Of a stretch of 64,000 nt of DNA, positions 27,335-37,597 are shown in pieces. The stretch is from the NCBI RefSeq assembly GCF_005843925.1, contig NZ_VCBC01000009.1:124001-188000 (forward strand), given 5' to 3'. This DNA is from Thalassotalea litorea. GTDB lineage: Bacteria; Pseudomonadota; Gammaproteobacteria; Enterobacterales; Alteromonadaceae. The notes below the pieces were generated by a model. That model saw nothing but the letters and a program-made list of their open reading frames with translations. It ran no database searches and was not told where the DNA came from. Position 1 is the first letter of the stretch. Every line of letters begins with the position of its first letter. The position numbers and the translations under genes are program-made.

Positions 27335-28597
27335 ATGTCACGCCCCATGATGTTCAAGCAAACGACAACCTTATTTCTGCTGGTTTTGATCTCCTTTTCG
27401 GGCTTCGCAGTTGATCCGAAAGCCTACAAGCTTGGGAGTTTTGATTTAATACCAACCTTAGGTATTGAGCAGCGCTTTGATTCCAATATCTTAAACGCAA
27501 GTTCCAGCAAGCAAGAAGTTGACTCCTGGATCACCCAATTCAAGCCTAAAATCACCCTCGAAAATAACTATGGGGGAGATCTGTATCGCTTTGCTTATGA
27601 ACTGGATTCAGCACTTTACTACGCCAGTTCGGATGATAATTATACCAATCAAGCGCTAACGGCGGATATGAAATGGGTGTTAGACCGTTATAATCGATTC
27701 TCTGTATCAGGCGATTATATTGTCGACCATGAACAACGAGGAGATGGTTACTCGATAGGTTTTGGCGAGTATTACAAAGAACCTACACAATTTACCGTGA
27801 CTCAGGCCGACGCCATCTATAGTTATGGCGCATTGTCTGCATTAGCCCGTATTGATTTAAAAGCTAAAGTACGTGATGTTGCCTGGGAGAGTCTCTATGA
27901 GAGCGACCTGAATGTAGATATTCTTGATGTAGGTAATGGTTTAAACCCAGATGAGATCGATTTCACCCGCTGGCGTGAATATTCGATGAATGAGATCGGC
28001 GCCACGTTTTTCAGAAAGCTTACCGGTAAAACGCAACTTACCGCGGATCTCAGTATTAAAAACTTTAATTATGCCGATGACCCTTTTCAGCCTGATAATC
28101 TTGATAGTAAACAAGATGGTTTTTATCTCGGGGTGGAATGGGATTCTACAGGATTAACGACAGGCTACGCAAAGCTTGGTTACGAACGTAAATCCTTTGA
28201 CTCTCAAAGTCGCGGCGATGCGTCAGGTGTGCGTTGGTTAGTTGGCATTTTATGGACACCACTGACCTATTCGAATTTTGATTTTTCCACTGCCAAGCAA
28301 ACCACCGAACAAAAAGGTCAGGGTAATGCCATAGACAATACGTTTTTTGGTTTGAGTTGGCATCATAAGTGGCTGGAACGATTATCGAGCACATTAGACA
28401 TAGCGTCGAGCAATGATAAATATAATGGCACTTCACGGGAAGATGACAATGCCATATTTGGTATTAAAGCGAATTATCATATGCGCCGCAATATCGATAT
28501 AATTGCCGGCGTACATTATACCGATCGAGACAGTAATCAAGAGGTTTTCGACTACTCGGGATTGAATTTTAACGTCTCGGTCCTGTTGTCGATGTAG
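27335..28597 (+). CDS. Outer-membrane beta-barrel protein of EPS locus (VpsM-like position)
   Basis: A 420-residue protein with a signal peptide (TTLFLLVLISFSGFAVDP) and regular amphipathic beta strands to the end (NVSVLLSM). The segment FDLIPTLGIEQRFDSNILNA at the mature N terminus is typical of the outer membrane beta-barrel family (BBP2 type) found beside wza/wzc-like genes. Presumed role: outer-membrane exit or anchoring of the polysaccharide. ATG codons at 27335, 27347 and 27350 are possible; MFKQTTT (27350) gives the shortest signal. It precedes wza-, wzc- and vpsP-like genes in the same direction. Confidence 0.82.
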   Translation: MSRPMMFKQTTTLFLLVLISFSGFAVDPKAYKLGSFDLIPTLGIEQRFDSNILNASSSKQEVDSWITQFKPKITLENNYGGDLYRFAYELDSALYYASSDDNYTNQALTADMKWVLDRYNRFSVSGDYIVDHEQRGDGYSIGFGEYYKEPTQFTVTQADAIYSYGALSALARIDLKAKVRDVAWESLYESDLNVDILDVGNGLNPDEIDFTRWREYSMNEIGATFFRKLTGKTQLTADLSIKNFNYADDPFQPDNLDSKQDGFYLGVEWDSTGLTTGYAKLGYERKSFDSQSRGDASGVRWLVGILWTPLTYSNFDFSTAKQTTEQKGQGNAIDNTFFGLSWHHKWLERLSSTLDIASSNDKYNGTSREDDNAIFGIKANYHMRRNIDIIAGVHYTDRDSNQEVFDYSGLNFNVSVLLSM

Positions 28598-28708
28598 TTA
28601 TGTTATCTTTGTAATCCGGCTATCCTTTTCGTCTTACACTGAGGGATGGCTTGGATTTACTCAAATCTGCGCAGTCGTAAATAATAAGATAATAAGTTGG
28701 CAAATATC

Positions 28709-29269
28709 ATGATAAATTTTTCTTCCTCATTGGCATTTCTTGTTAAAACCTTAGTGATCACCTGGCTAGTTCTTATCGCCTCTAGCGTTCAGGCTGCGAA
28801 TATACAAGCTCAGGAGTATCGTATTGATAGTGGTGATAAAATTGCCATCGATGTCTATGGAGAAGCGGAGCTATCCCGAGAATTATTGCTAAACGACAGT
28901 GGCAAAATTAACTACCCTTTCTTAGGGGAAATTACCATACAAGGGTTAACCCTTTATCAGGTTGAACAGAAGATTCATCAGGGCTTGAAAGGGGATTATC
29001 TGATCAATCCAAATGTGTCGGTAAGTATTATCACCTATCGTCCGTTTTTTATTGATGGGGAAGTGAAAAAGCCAGGCGGCTACCCCTATCAACCGGGTTT
29101 GACCGTTGCCAAAGCGGCGGCTCTGGCCGGAGGCTTTACCGAACGTGCGTCTTTAGACAAAATATACATAGTAAAAAGCGGCCTTGACGATAAAACACCC
29201 AAATCCATCGATCAGCACACGTTAATCGGTCCCGGTGACATTATATCCATTAAGCAAAGTTTCTTTTAA
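28709..29269 (+). CDS. Polysaccharide export protein (Wza/VpsN-like, short form)
   Basis: About 186 residues from ATG 28709 (a TTG at 28697 would add four). The signal peptide ends SSVQA-AN, without a lipobox. The polysaccharide-export domain (YRIDSGDKIAIDVYGEAELS ... GEITIQGLTLYQVEQKI) is followed by an SLBB-type domain (FFIDGEVKKPGGYPYQPGLT, AAALAGGFTERAS). It is much shorter than E. coli Wza (about 380) and lacks the C-terminal outer-membrane helix, so the neighbouring beta-barrel protein may supply the exit pore. Next gene starts 9 bases on. Confidence 0.9.
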   Translation: MINFSSSLAFLVKTLVITWLVLIASSVQAANIQAQEYRIDSGDKIAIDVYGEAELSRELLLNDSGKINYPFLGEITIQGLTLYQVEQKIHQGLKGDYLINPNVSVSIITYRPFFIDGEVKKPGGYPYQPGLTVAKAAALAGGFTERASLDKIYIVKSGLDDKTPKSIDQHTLIGPGDIISIKQSFF

Positions 29270-29278
29270 GGAGTGCCT

Positions 29279-31567
29279 GTGAGCGTAAATAATAAAGGGC
29301 ATCTTTCTTCCGTAAACACAACACCTGATGTGGCGACAGAATTTGTTAATCACGATGAAATTGATTTGGGTAAATTGATCCGGGTCATTTGGCGGCACAA
29401 ACTGGTGATTTTGAGTTTTGCCGCACTTGTTACCGTGTTAACCGCAATGGTGATGTCATCGAAAACACCAATCTATGTTGCCTCGGCGAGCTTACTGCTA
29501 GAAGCGGAACAAAATCGAGTGTTACAACTGGACGATGTCTATGGTGAATCAACCAGTGCTCAGGAATATTACTATTCGCAGCTGGAAATCATACGTTCAA
29601 GAAAAGTTGCGGAAAAAGTTGTTGATACATTGCAGTTGCACAAGCACCCTTTTTTCAATCAGCCAAGAGAAGAGCAACCGAGTCTGAAACAAACCATTGT
29701 AAATTTGGTGAATCCTCAGCCTCCGGCACCTGAATTATCGACTCAGCAAAAAGCCATGCAAAAGCGAGACGCCATCATCGGTTATGTCTGGGGTAATATG
29801 TCAGCTTCGCCTGTTTCCAAAACTCAGGTAGTTACCATCAGTTTCGAATCTGAATCGCCGCAATTAGCTGCAACTTTGGCCAATGCAATCGCGCAGGCTT
29901 ACCTTGATAATCATATGGATGTTAACCTCGATCGCATTGAAAAATCGGCAATCTGGCTAAACTCCAGCATGTCAGGTTTAAAACAGAAACTGGAAAGTGC
30001 GGAAGAGCGGCTAGCATTGTTTCAAGAGCGTGAATCACTGGTCGATGTCCGGGGCATTAAGAGCCTGGCGGCGAAAGAGCTGGAAGAGCTTTCCGGACAG
30101 TTGACCCGAGCACAGCAAGCGGTTGATCAAAGTGAATTGATTAGTTCTTTGCTGCAACGAAATCAGGCAAAAGATGGCGTTTCTCTGGAATTTATCAATA
30201 GTGTACCGGAAATCTTTAATCATCCATCGGTACAAAATTTACAGCAACAGAAATTATCAATCGAGACTAAAAAGCAGGAATTAGGTTTCGTCTATGGGCC
30301 AAAACACCCAAAGATGATTGCGGTCAATGCTGAACTTGGCAAAGCACAATTAAATATCGACCAGCAAATTTCGCGGCTCATTAACAGCCTGGGAACGGAT
30401 ACTCGTCAAGCGAAGGAGCGGGTCACTCAAATCAATCAGGCCATCGCGACAGCAAAAGCTAAGTTTCAACGCCTCACACGTATTGAAAATCAACACCGTG
30501 ACCTGTTGCAGGACGTGGAAATGAATCGTAATTTATATGAAGCCTTCTTTTCCAGATTGAAAGAAACGGCTCAGCTTGAAGGGTTTGAGACGTCCGTCGG
30601 TCGTGTTATTGACCCGGCAACAACCCCTTACTCGCCATCTAAACCCCGTAAAAAGTTGGTGGTCGTTCTGGCATTAATGCTGTCTTCAATGGTAGGTGTT
30701 GCCTGCGTATTGCTTATGGAAGCACTAAATTCGACCATTCGTAGTGCCGAAGATGTTGAACAAAAATTGTCGCAAACATTGCTGGGAATTATTCCATTGG
30801 TAAAGCTTAATCATCAACGTGACAATGGTACGGTACTGCAAAGATTGATAAAAAAATCGCAGCAGCAAGATGTAACACCACTTGCAGCCAACTATTATCT
30901 ACAGGACAAAGAACAGGGCTTTAGTGAAGCAGTGCGGACCATTCGCACCAGTTTACAAATGTTGAATATTGAGTCGCAAGCCAAAGCCATTGCAGTAACC
31001 TCGACTTTACCCGGTGAAGGAAAAACGCAATTAAGCTCAAACTTGTTTTACGCGATTGGACAGTTGCAAAAGACTATCATTATTGATGCCGATATGCGTC
31101 GTCCGAGCATTGGCAAAAATTTTGCGATTGATAAATCACAGCCCGGATTAGCCAATTATATTGCAGGTACCCATGAGTTAGCGCAATGCATTGTCCAGGA
31201 TAACCACAATCAGATGGATATCATGGTCGCAGGAGACATGGCTCCAAACCCTCAAGAATTGCTGTCCTCGGCAAGATTCAAAGCACTGATCACTCAACTC
31301 AGTGAAAGTTATGATCGAATTATCATTGATACGCCACCCATATTAGCGGTAAGCGATGCGATTTTAATCGCTGGTGTAAGTGATGCGCTTATCTATGTGG
31401 TCAAGGCTGAAGATACGAAAGAGCAACAAGTGAAGGCCGGCTTTAAACGCCTACGCACTTCGGGTGTTGAGGTCTCAGGCGTAGTATTGAATCAGGTTGA
31501 TATGGATAAAGCGCAATCGTACCAGGCGTTTGACGGATATTATGACCAATATGGGTATAGCAGTTAA
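29279..31567 (+). CDS. Wzc-like chain-length regulator and tyrosine autokinase
   Basis: 762 residues from GTG 29279; AAGGAG at 29268-29273 sits five bases upstream of it and overlaps the alternative GTG at 29273, so the later start is preferred. Wzz domain: TM1 ~40-60, periplasmic coiled coil ~215-430, TM2 ~462-482 preceded by PATTPYSPSKPRKK. The cytoplasmic BY-kinase domain has Walker A LPGEGKTQLSSN (about 578), Walker A' IIDADMRRPS (about 602) and Walker B IIIDTPPILAV. The C terminus carries a tyrosine cluster (YQAFDGYYDQYGYSS) for autophosphorylation. It regulates length and export of the polysaccharide with the Wza- and VpsP-like proteins. Confidence 0.95.
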   Translation: MSVNNKGHLSSVNTTPDVATEFVNHDEIDLGKLIRVIWRHKLVILSFAALVTVLTAMVMSSKTPIYVASASLLLEAEQNRVLQLDDVYGESTSAQEYYYSQLEIIRSRKVAEKVVDTLQLHKHPFFNQPREEQPSLKQTIVNLVNPQPPAPELSTQQKAMQKRDAIIGYVWGNMSASPVSKTQVVTISFESESPQLAATLANAIAQAYLDNHMDVNLDRIEKSAIWLNSSMSGLKQKLESAEERLALFQERESLVDVRGIKSLAAKELEELSGQLTRAQQAVDQSELISSLLQRNQAKDGVSLEFINSVPEIFNHPSVQNLQQQKLSIETKKQELGFVYGPKHPKMIAVNAELGKAQLNIDQQISRLINSLGTDTRQAKERVTQINQAIATAKAKFQRLTRIENQHRDLLQDVEMNRNLYEAFFSRLKETAQLEGFETSVGRVIDPATTPYSPSKPRKKLVVVLALMLSSMVGVACVLLMEALNSTIRSAEDVEQKLSQTLLGIIPLVKLNHQRDNGTVLQRLIKKSQQQDVTPLAANYYLQDKEQGFSEAVRTIRTSLQMLNIESQAKAIAVTSTLPGEGKTQLSSNLFYAIGQLQKTIIIDADMRRPSIGKNFAIDKSQPGLANYIAGTHELAQCIVQDNHNQMDIMVAGDMAPNPQELLSSARFKALITQLSESYDRIIIDTPPILAVSDAILIAGVSDALIYVVKAEDTKEQQVKAGFKRLRTSGVEVSGVVLNQVDMDKAQSYQAFDGYYDQYGYSS

Positions 31568-31692
31568 CGGCATGCCACTGCAATATGCCAAAACAACAAT
31601 GGCGCGAGGCCAAAAGTTAAGCGAGATATCATCACAGTACCGGGGCTCGGATAATGGTTCTTGGTCAGCTCGATTCATTTAATTGGTTCTCT

Positions 31693-32244
31693 ATGGATAA
31701 CGTGATTAAATTTATACTGATTATTATCTTAGTGATATTGACCATTGTTGCCACTTCTTTCGGAGTGGCAAATATCGCCTTTAAACAAGCTGAAGTGCGC
31801 GTGAAAAGTTGGCAGGCAATCGGTTATATTGGCAACGCGCAAGATTATCGTCAGGCGTTACGCTATGCCGATGATGCGTTGTTTTACCATCCGGGGCATA
31901 ATCAATATCTAGAAATCAAAGCTCAGATATTAGAATGGGGCGCTGATGATAATATGGTAGATCGCCAAACCGCTTTGCAACACGCGAAGCAACTTTATCT
32001 GCAATCGACTTCCACACGCCCCACCTGGCCTGCGACATGGGCTGCGTTAGCCATGTTAAAATGGCGGATGCAGGAATTTGACTCTCAAATGGTGTCTTTC
32101 TTGCAAAATGCTTATGCCATGGGCAGAAATAGTCCAGAAGTTAAATTGGCATTCCAACAACTCGGCCCTGTCCTTCGCGACTACCATCCTCAGCTTTTTG
32201 CACCGCTCGAGCCTCAGTACGACGATCTTTTAAAAATAAAATAA
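31693..32244 (+). CDS. VpsP family polysaccharide biosynthesis protein
   Basis: About 183 residues from ATG 31693 (MDNVIKFILIIILV). One N-terminal membrane helix (~5-30) is followed by a TPR-like periplasmic domain: AQDYRQALRYADDALFYHPG, WPATWAALAMLKWRMQEFDS, and ENAYAMGRNSPEV-type repeats. This matches the VpsP family, encoded directly after the Wzc-like gene in Vibrio vps and related loci. Its role is not biochemically defined. The frame is open from 31654, but the extra 13 residues lack a good start. Confidence 0.82.
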   Translation: MDNVIKFILIIILVILTIVATSFGVANIAFKQAEVRVKSWQAIGYIGNAQDYRQALRYADDALFYHPGHNQYLEIKAQILEWGADDNMVDRQTALQHAKQLYLQSTSTRPTWPATWAALAMLKWRMQEFDSQMVSFLQNAYAMGRNSPEVKLAFQQLGPVLRDYHPQLFAPLEPQYDDLLKIK

Positions 32245-32535
32245 AGAGCTTAATAACAATGCCTTAGAAACCAGTCTCATGATTTCTCTGTGAGTTCTGA
32301 TGATGAATATGGCGAGATTTGGTATCTATTCTATACTGTTTTTAATAACAAAAAACGGGCTTAAGGGATAAGTCACAGCATTAAGTGGTTCACATTCAGC
32401 TTTCTTTGCATTGTGTACTGGATCATTAAACCTCCCTTGAAAATCAATTCCTGTTTGCAACGTGATTATTTGCATGACGAAACTGTCGCGGTATTTATCG
32501 CTTCGTTTGTTTGCTCTGTTAAGTATGGACATTTT

Positions 32536-33639
32536 ATGAAAATCATCGTGACAGGCGGCGCCGGATTTATTGGCAGCGCCGTTATTCGTAATATTCTTCA
32601 ACACACAAAAGATCAGGTATTAAACTACGATTGCCTGACCTATGCGGGCAATTTGGAATCCATTCCTGACTCCTTAACTGAACGTGTAGATACCGACACT
32701 CTAGCGCCAAGATATCAGTTTATAAAGGGTGATATTTGTGATGCTGAACTGTTTACGGCACTGCTAAATCAATACCAGCCCGACGCTATTATGCATTTGG
32801 CGGCTGAATCTCATGTCGATCGCTCCATTGATGGCCCGGCGCTGTTTATCAAAACCAATGTTGTCGGTACCTGTAATCTATTGGAATGCGCCAGAAAATA
32901 TTGGTTAACGATGCCTGCGCAGAAAAAATCGTCATTTCGCTTTTTGCATGTGTCCACCGATGAGGTTTTCGGTGATTTACAATCTGATCAGTTGAAGTTC
33001 ACAGAACAAACCCCATACGCGCCTTCAAGCCCTTATTCAGCCTCTAAAGCTGGCAGCGATCATCTGGTCAGGGCATGGGGCAGAACCTATGGCTTTCCGG
33101 TATTAATTACCAACTGTTCAAATAATTATGGTCCTTACCATTTTCCAGAAAAACTCATTCCCCATATCATTCTCAGCGCACTGCAAGGTAAACCTTTACC
33201 TGTGTATGGTGATGGTAAACAAGTGCGAGACTGGCTTTATGTTGACGATCATGCTCAGGCTTTGCTCAAAGTTGTCAAGGAAGGTGAGGTTGGTGAAACC
33301 TATACCATAGGGGGCAATAACGAAAAGCAAAATATTGAAGTGGTAAAAACCATTTGCGGCATTTTGAACCAAAAGATTAACGATAAACCCGATGGTATTG
33401 AAGATTTTTCAAACTTGATCACATACGTTCAGGATAGGCCCGGGCATGACAAACGATATGCGATCGATGCGTCTAAGATAGCAAATTCCCTGCATTGGCA
33501 ACCGACCGAATCATTTGAATCCGGTATTGAAAAAACCGTGCAATGGTATTTGGATAATCCCGATTGGTGGCAAAACGTACTTACCGGTAAATATCAATTA
33601 ACCAGGCTAGGAGATACTCAGTATCATGAAAGCTTATAA
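32536..33639 (+). CDS. rfbB: dTDP-glucose 4,6-dehydratase
   Basis: 367 residues from ATG 32536 ([16 protein letters not shown]); the frame is open to 32413 but the nucleotide-binding fold begins here. It is a short-chain dehydrogenase: NAD site GGAGFIG (residues 7-13), [15 protein letters not shown], the STDEVFGDL segment, and [15 protein letters not shown] with the catalytic Tyr-x3-Lys. It converts dTDP-glucose to the 4-keto-6-deoxy sugar in dTDP-L-rhamnose synthesis. It overlaps rfbA by 14 bases. Confidence 0.96.
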   Translation: MKIIVTGGAGFIGSAVIRNILQHTKDQVLNYDCLTYAGNLESIPDSLTERVDTDTLAPRYQFIKGDICDAELFTALLNQYQPDAIMHLAAESHVDRSIDGPALFIKTNVVGTCNLLECARKYWLTMPAQKKSSFRFLHVSTDEVFGDLQSDQLKFTEQTPYAPSSPYSASKAGSDHLVRAWGRTYGFPVLITNCSNNYGPYHFPEKLIPHIILSALQGKPLPVYGDGKQVRDWLYVDDHAQALLKVVKEGEVGETYTIGGNNEKQNIEVVKTICGILNQKINDKPDGIEDFSNLITYVQDRPGHDKRYAIDASKIANSLHWQPTESFESGIEKTVQWYLDNPDWWQNVLTGKYQLTRLGDTQYHESL

Positions 33640-34546
33640 AGGAATTATTCTCGCAGGGGGTTCAGGAACCCGATTGCACCCGATCACAATGGGCGTTTCT
33701 AAGCAGCTATTGCCGGTTTATGACAAGCCGATGATTTACTACCCTCTGTCGGTGCTGATGCTAGCAGGGATCAAAGAAGTTCTGATTATCTCTACACCGG
33801 AGGACTTACCAGGTTTTAAGCGTTTACTTGGCGATGGAGAGCAGTTTGGTCTAGAACTGCAATATGCAGAGCAACCGTCGCCGGATGGTCTTGCCCAGGC
33901 ATTTATTATTGGTGAGCAATTTATCGGTGACTCCAATGTTTGCCTGGTGCTTGGTGATAATATTTTCTATGGTCAGCATTTTACCGACAAACTGCAGTTG
34001 GCAACGGAATTTGAAACTGGGGCTATGGTATTTGGCTATCATGTTAAAGATCCTGAGCGATTTGGTGTGGTCGAATTTAATGCCCAGGGCAAAGCGACGA
34101 GCATCGAAGAAAAGCCAAAAATTCCCAAGTCTAATTATGCGGTTACCGGTTTATATTTCTACGACAACCGGGTCATCGATATCGCAAAAAATATTAAACC
34201 CTCACCTCGAGGCGAGCTGGAAATTACCGAGATTAACAATGAATATTTGCGCTTAGGTGAGCTCAACGTATCCATTTTGGGTCGTGGCTGTGCTTGGTTA
34301 GATACCGGAACCCATGATTCGTTAGCGGAAGCTGGGCACTTTGTACAAGCCGTGGAAAAGCGCCAGGGCCTGAAGGTTGCGTGCTTAGAAGAAATTGGTT
34401 TCAGAAACGGCTGGCTGTCGTCACAACAGTTAAAAACATCAATAAAACGATACCAAAAAACTGAATATGGACAATACCTCGCTTCCTTGATGCCGGCCAG
34501 TTTAGGTAAGGACTACAATGAAAGTTATCTCTACAAAAATATCTGA
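33626..34546 (+). CDS. rfbA: Glucose-1-phosphate thymidylyltransferase
   Basis: 306 residues. Nucleotidyltransferase signature [16 protein letters not shown] (residues 7-22), followed by [17 protein letters not shown]. Also [28 protein letters not shown] and [15 protein letters not shown], all standard for RmlA/RfbA. It makes dTDP-glucose from dTTP and glucose-1-phosphate and is usually feedback-inhibited by dTDP-rhamnose. It overlaps both rfbB (14 bases) and rfbC (29 bases), so the three are translated as one unit. Confidence 0.97.
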   Translation: MKAYKGIILAGGSGTRLHPITMGVSKQLLPVYDKPMIYYPLSVLMLAGIKEVLIISTPEDLPGFKRLLGDGEQFGLELQYAEQPSPDGLAQAFIIGEQFIGDSNVCLVLGDNIFYGQHFTDKLQLATEFETGAMVFGYHVKDPERFGVVEFNAQGKATSIEEKPKIPKSNYAVTGLYFYDNRVIDIAKNIKPSPRGELEITEINNEYLRLGELNVSILGRGCAWLDTGTHDSLAEAGHFVQAVEKRQGLKVACLEEIGFRNGWLSSQQLKTSIKRYQKTEYGQYLASLMPASLGKDYNESYLYKNI

Positions 34547-35063
34547 TTTAAAAGTTATCGAACCGGTTACCTTTGGTGATGACCGAGGCTTCTTCCTTGA
34601 AACCTTTCAGTCGGATCGGTATCGCTCAAAAGTTGGCATTGAACAGGAATTTGTTCAAGACAATTATTCAAGATCTCGCAAAGGAGTACTGCGGGGCCTG
34701 CATTTTCAAATTAAAAAACCACAAGGTAAATTAGTGCGAGTCGTACGTGGCGAAGTGTTTGACGTGGCCGTAGATATCCGCAAAGACTCTCCGACATTTG
34801 GGCAATGGCACGGTGAAATTTTATCGGAAGACAATAAGCGACAGTTTTGGATCCCTCCGGGGTTTGCCCATGGTTTTGTTGTTCTTTCTGAAGTAGCGGA
34901 TTTTGAATACAAGTGCACAGATTTTTATGATCCCGAGGACGAAGGTGGCTTGCTTTGGAATGACCAGGACTTGAATATCCAGTGGCCGGTACGTCAATTA
35001 GGTCGGGTACAGCTTTCCGACAAGGATAGAAATGCTACGCCCCTGAGCAAACTCTACTCTTAA
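34518..35063 (+). CDS. rfbC: dTDP-4-dehydrorhamnose 3,5-epimerase
   Basis: 181 residues, cupin-fold epimerase. Motifs: [35 protein letters not shown] (catalytic His in LRGLHFQ), [20 protein letters not shown], and [20 protein letters not shown]. It epimerises C3 and C5 of the 4-keto-6-deoxy intermediate. It begins within the last codons of rfbA. Confidence 0.96.
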   Translation: MKVISTKISDLKVIEPVTFGDDRGFFLETFQSDRYRSKVGIEQEFVQDNYSRSRKGVLRGLHFQIKKPQGKLVRVVRGEVFDVAVDIRKDSPTFGQWHGEILSEDNKRQFWIPPGFAHGFVVLSEVADFEYKCTDFYDPEDEGGLLWNDQDLNIQWPVRQLGRVQLSDKDRNATPLSKLYS

Positions 35064-35147
35064 GGGGTTAGCTACTCCGCTAGGAAGTAATGTGGCGCTG
35101 ATTAACAAACGTCGGGTAAAAATACGTTAATTCAAGGAAAGGATCCA

Positions 35148-36047
35148 ATGAATATTTTAGTGGTAGGAAAGTACGGACAACTGGCATCTTGTTTAAGGGA
35201 TGTTGTTAAACAAGAAAAAAATACGGATACAGGCATAAACTGGCATTTTTTACCGTCAATGCAATTGAATATTGCCGAACGAAAATCGGTCCAGCAGACG
35301 TTTGCCAGAATAAACCCTCAACTTGTGATCAATACCGCTGCTTATACACAAGTAGACAAAGCCGAAGAAGAACAGGATAAGGCAATTGCCGTAAATCAAC
35401 TCGGCTGCAAGTATCTCGCTATCGCCTGCGCTAATCTCAATATCCCGATGATCCATATTTCTACGGATTATGTCTTTTCTGGAGATGCTCAAACTCCGTA
35501 TACACCTGGCGAGAAAACCGCTCCGGGTTGCACCTATGGTTTGAGTAAATTTCTGGGGGAGCAAGAGGTTATGACCTACCTGAATAAATTTGTGATTATT
35601 CGCACCGCCTGGGTATTTAGTGAATATGGTAAGAACTTTGTCCGAACCATGCTAAAACTGGCCCGGGAAAAGCAACAGTTTGGTGTCGTCAACGATCAAG
35701 TGGGTAACCCGACTTATGCTGGCGACTTGGCTCGTGGAATTTATCAAATAGCAGTTGCGATTAAAGGCGGTGAAAAGCAATGGGGAATTTATCACTACAA
35801 TGGTGCTTCTTCGGTAAGCTGGTATCAATTTGCACGTGAAATTGTCGATATGGCCAAGGACAAAGCCGTGATCCCTTTACTACCCAAGATAGCGCCACTG
35901 ACAACCTTACAGTATCCAACGCCAGCAAAACGACCCGCGTATTCTTCAATGTGTAATGAAAAAATTATGCGCAAATGGCGGGTAGTGCCCAGTGATTGGA
36001 AAAAAGGACTGGCAAAAGTCATCGAAAATGAGCAGCAACAATTCTAA
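35148..36047 (+). CDS. rfbD: dTDP-4-dehydrorhamnose reductase
   Basis: 299 residues. NAD(P) fold: VVGKYGQLASCL; NTAAYTQVDKAEEEQDKA; HISTDYVFSGDAQTPYTPGE; the catalytic Tyr-x3-Lys in TYGLSKFLGEQEV; VIRTAWVFSEYGKNFVRTM. It completes dTDP-L-rhamnose. AAGGAAAGGA precedes the ATG. An 84-base gap separates it from rfbC, with no terminator, so rfbBACD is probably one transcript. Confidence 0.95.
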   Translation: MNILVVGKYGQLASCLRDVVKQEKNTDTGINWHFLPSMQLNIAERKSVQQTFARINPQLVINTAAYTQVDKAEEEQDKAIAVNQLGCKYLAIACANLNIPMIHISTDYVFSGDAQTPYTPGEKTAPGCTYGLSKFLGEQEVMTYLNKFVIIRTAWVFSEYGKNFVRTMLKLAREKQQFGVVNDQVGNPTYAGDLARGIYQIAVAIKGGEKQWGIYHYNGASSVSWYQFAREIVDMAKDKAVIPLLPKIAPLTTLQYPTPAKRPAYSSMCNEKIMRKWRVVPSDWKKGLAKVIENEQQQF

Positions 36048-36291
36048 TTTTTGGCGAATAGCACCGGATTTTTATCGAATCTTGAGAAAGGATAAGTTGG
36101 AATCACAACAGCGCCTTGTTACACCGATTTTAAAATGACAGGTGCTATTAAAAACGTTAATAGAACCATGTTGTTATTCGCGAGAAACAGATAGCATTAC
36201 CGTTAAAAAATTGCCGGTTGAAATGGCAGCTTTTGGTTTATCTTCTATACTCAACAGTAATAAAAACAAACAGTAACTCGAAGAGTCTTTT

Positions 36292-37566
36292 ATGCCTTTT
36301 ACAACAACAAAAATCGCAGTTATCGGCCTAGGCTATGTTGGCCTTCCCCTCGCAGTTGAATTCGGTAAAAAGTATCTGACCAAAGGTTTTGATATCAATC
36401 AATCGCGGATTGATGAATTAAAAATCGGTGAAGACAGCACCCTTGAGGTCAATCCTGAAAACTTAAAAAGCGCTTCTCGCCTGACCTTTACGACTGACGT
36501 AGAAGATTTACGGGCTTGTAATTTCTACATCATTACTGTTCCTACCCCAATTGATAAACATAAGCAGCCTGATTTAACGCCGCTACTTAAAGCCAGTGAA
36601 ATGCTCGGTAAGGTAATAGAGAAGGGGGATATCGTTGTTTATGAATCAACCGTATATCCCGGGGCAACCGAAGAAGATTGCATTCCGGTGATTGAAAAAA
36701 TCTCAGGTTTAACATACAACGAGGACTTTTTTGCAGGCTATTCTCCGGAGCGAATAAACCCGGGTGATAAACAACATACCGTCACCCAGATCCTGAAAGT
36801 TACTTCAGGCTCCACACCTGAAATTGCCCAGAAAGTTGATGATGTATATCAATCGGTGATCTCTGCTGGCACCCATATGGCATCATCTATCAAAGTTGCC
36901 GAAGCGGCAAAAGTGATTGAAAACACCCAGCGTGATGTCAATATCGCCTTGATCAATGAATTGGCAATTATCTTCAATAAGCTTGATATTGATACCCTCG
37001 AAGTTCTGCAAGCCGCAGGTACCAAATGGAACTTCTTACCGTTTCGTCCGGGTCTTGTGGGTGGCCACTGCATCGGTGTTGATCCGTATTATCTAACCCA
37101 AAAAGCACAGGATATCGGTTATCACCCGAAAATGATCTTGGCTGGTCGGCATTTGAATGATGGCATGGGGGAGTACGTTGTTAGTCAATTGGTGAAAAAC
37201 ATGATGAAACAACATGCCAAAGTTGAGCACGCAAATGTGCTCGTAATGGGGTTGACGTTTAAGGAAAACTGCCCGGACCTGCGTAACACTAAAGTGATTG
37301 ATATTGTTAACGAATTACATGAATACAATATGAATGTGGATGTCACGGATCCCTGGTGCAATAAAGAAGAAGCGAAAGCACTTTATGGTATTGATGTCGT
37401 AAGCCGCCCGAAAAGCGACCATTATGATGCGATTATTCTGGCCGTTGCCCATCGCGAATATCTGGAGCTGACCACCAATGAAATCCGTGAATGGGGAAGA
37501 CGTGGTCACTTTATCTACGACCTTAAATATGTACTTCCTCGAGAAGAAGTAGACCTCAGGCTTTAA
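36292..37566 (+). CDS. tviB: Nucleotide sugar dehydrogenase (TviB/WbpO type)
   Basis: A 424-residue UDP-sugar 6-dehydrogenase that oxidises a UDP-hexose or UDP-N-acetylhexosamine to the uronate. NAD fold [19 protein letters not shown] (residues 7-25), central [18 protein letters not shown], and the catalytic Cys in [15 protein letters not shown] (about residue 261). The overall pattern ([30 protein letters not shown]) follows the TviB/WbpO/VipA branch that acts on UDP-GlcNAc or UDP-GalNAc rather than UDP-glucose; that assignment is by resemblance. It suggests an aminouronic acid in the polysaccharide. It is separated from rfbD by 244 bases and converges on mutS. Confidence 0.88.
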   Translation: MPFTTTKIAVIGLGYVGLPLAVEFGKKYLTKGFDINQSRIDELKIGEDSTLEVNPENLKSASRLTFTTDVEDLRACNFYIITVPTPIDKHKQPDLTPLLKASEMLGKVIEKGDIVVYESTVYPGATEEDCIPVIEKISGLTYNEDFFAGYSPERINPGDKQHTVTQILKVTSGSTPEIAQKVDDVYQSVISAGTHMASSIKVAEAAKVIENTQRDVNIALINELAIIFNKLDIDTLEVLQAAGTKWNFLPFRPGLVGGHCIGVDPYYLTQKAQDIGYHPKMILAGRHLNDGMGEYVVSQLVKNMMKQHAKVEHANVLVMGLTFKENCPDLRNTKVIDIVNELHEYNMNVDVTDPWCNKEEAKALYGIDVVSRPKSDHYDAIILAVAHREYLELTTNEIREWGRRGHFIYDLKYVLPREEVDLRL

Positions 37567-37597
37567 TGCCTGGGGTGCCTGTCCGTTACCATTGCGT

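Noticed and set aside
31497..31682. 61-codon plus-strand frame spanning the end of the Wzc-like gene and the gap before vpsP
   Set aside because: Mostly inside the Wzc-like gene in another frame; the gap has no ribosome site for it.
37553..37576. Hairpin (9-bp stem) overlapping the tviB stop codon, possible terminator between tviB and mutS
   Set aside because: No T tract on either side and it includes coding bases, so not listed as a terminator; weak end-of-transcript function remains possible.
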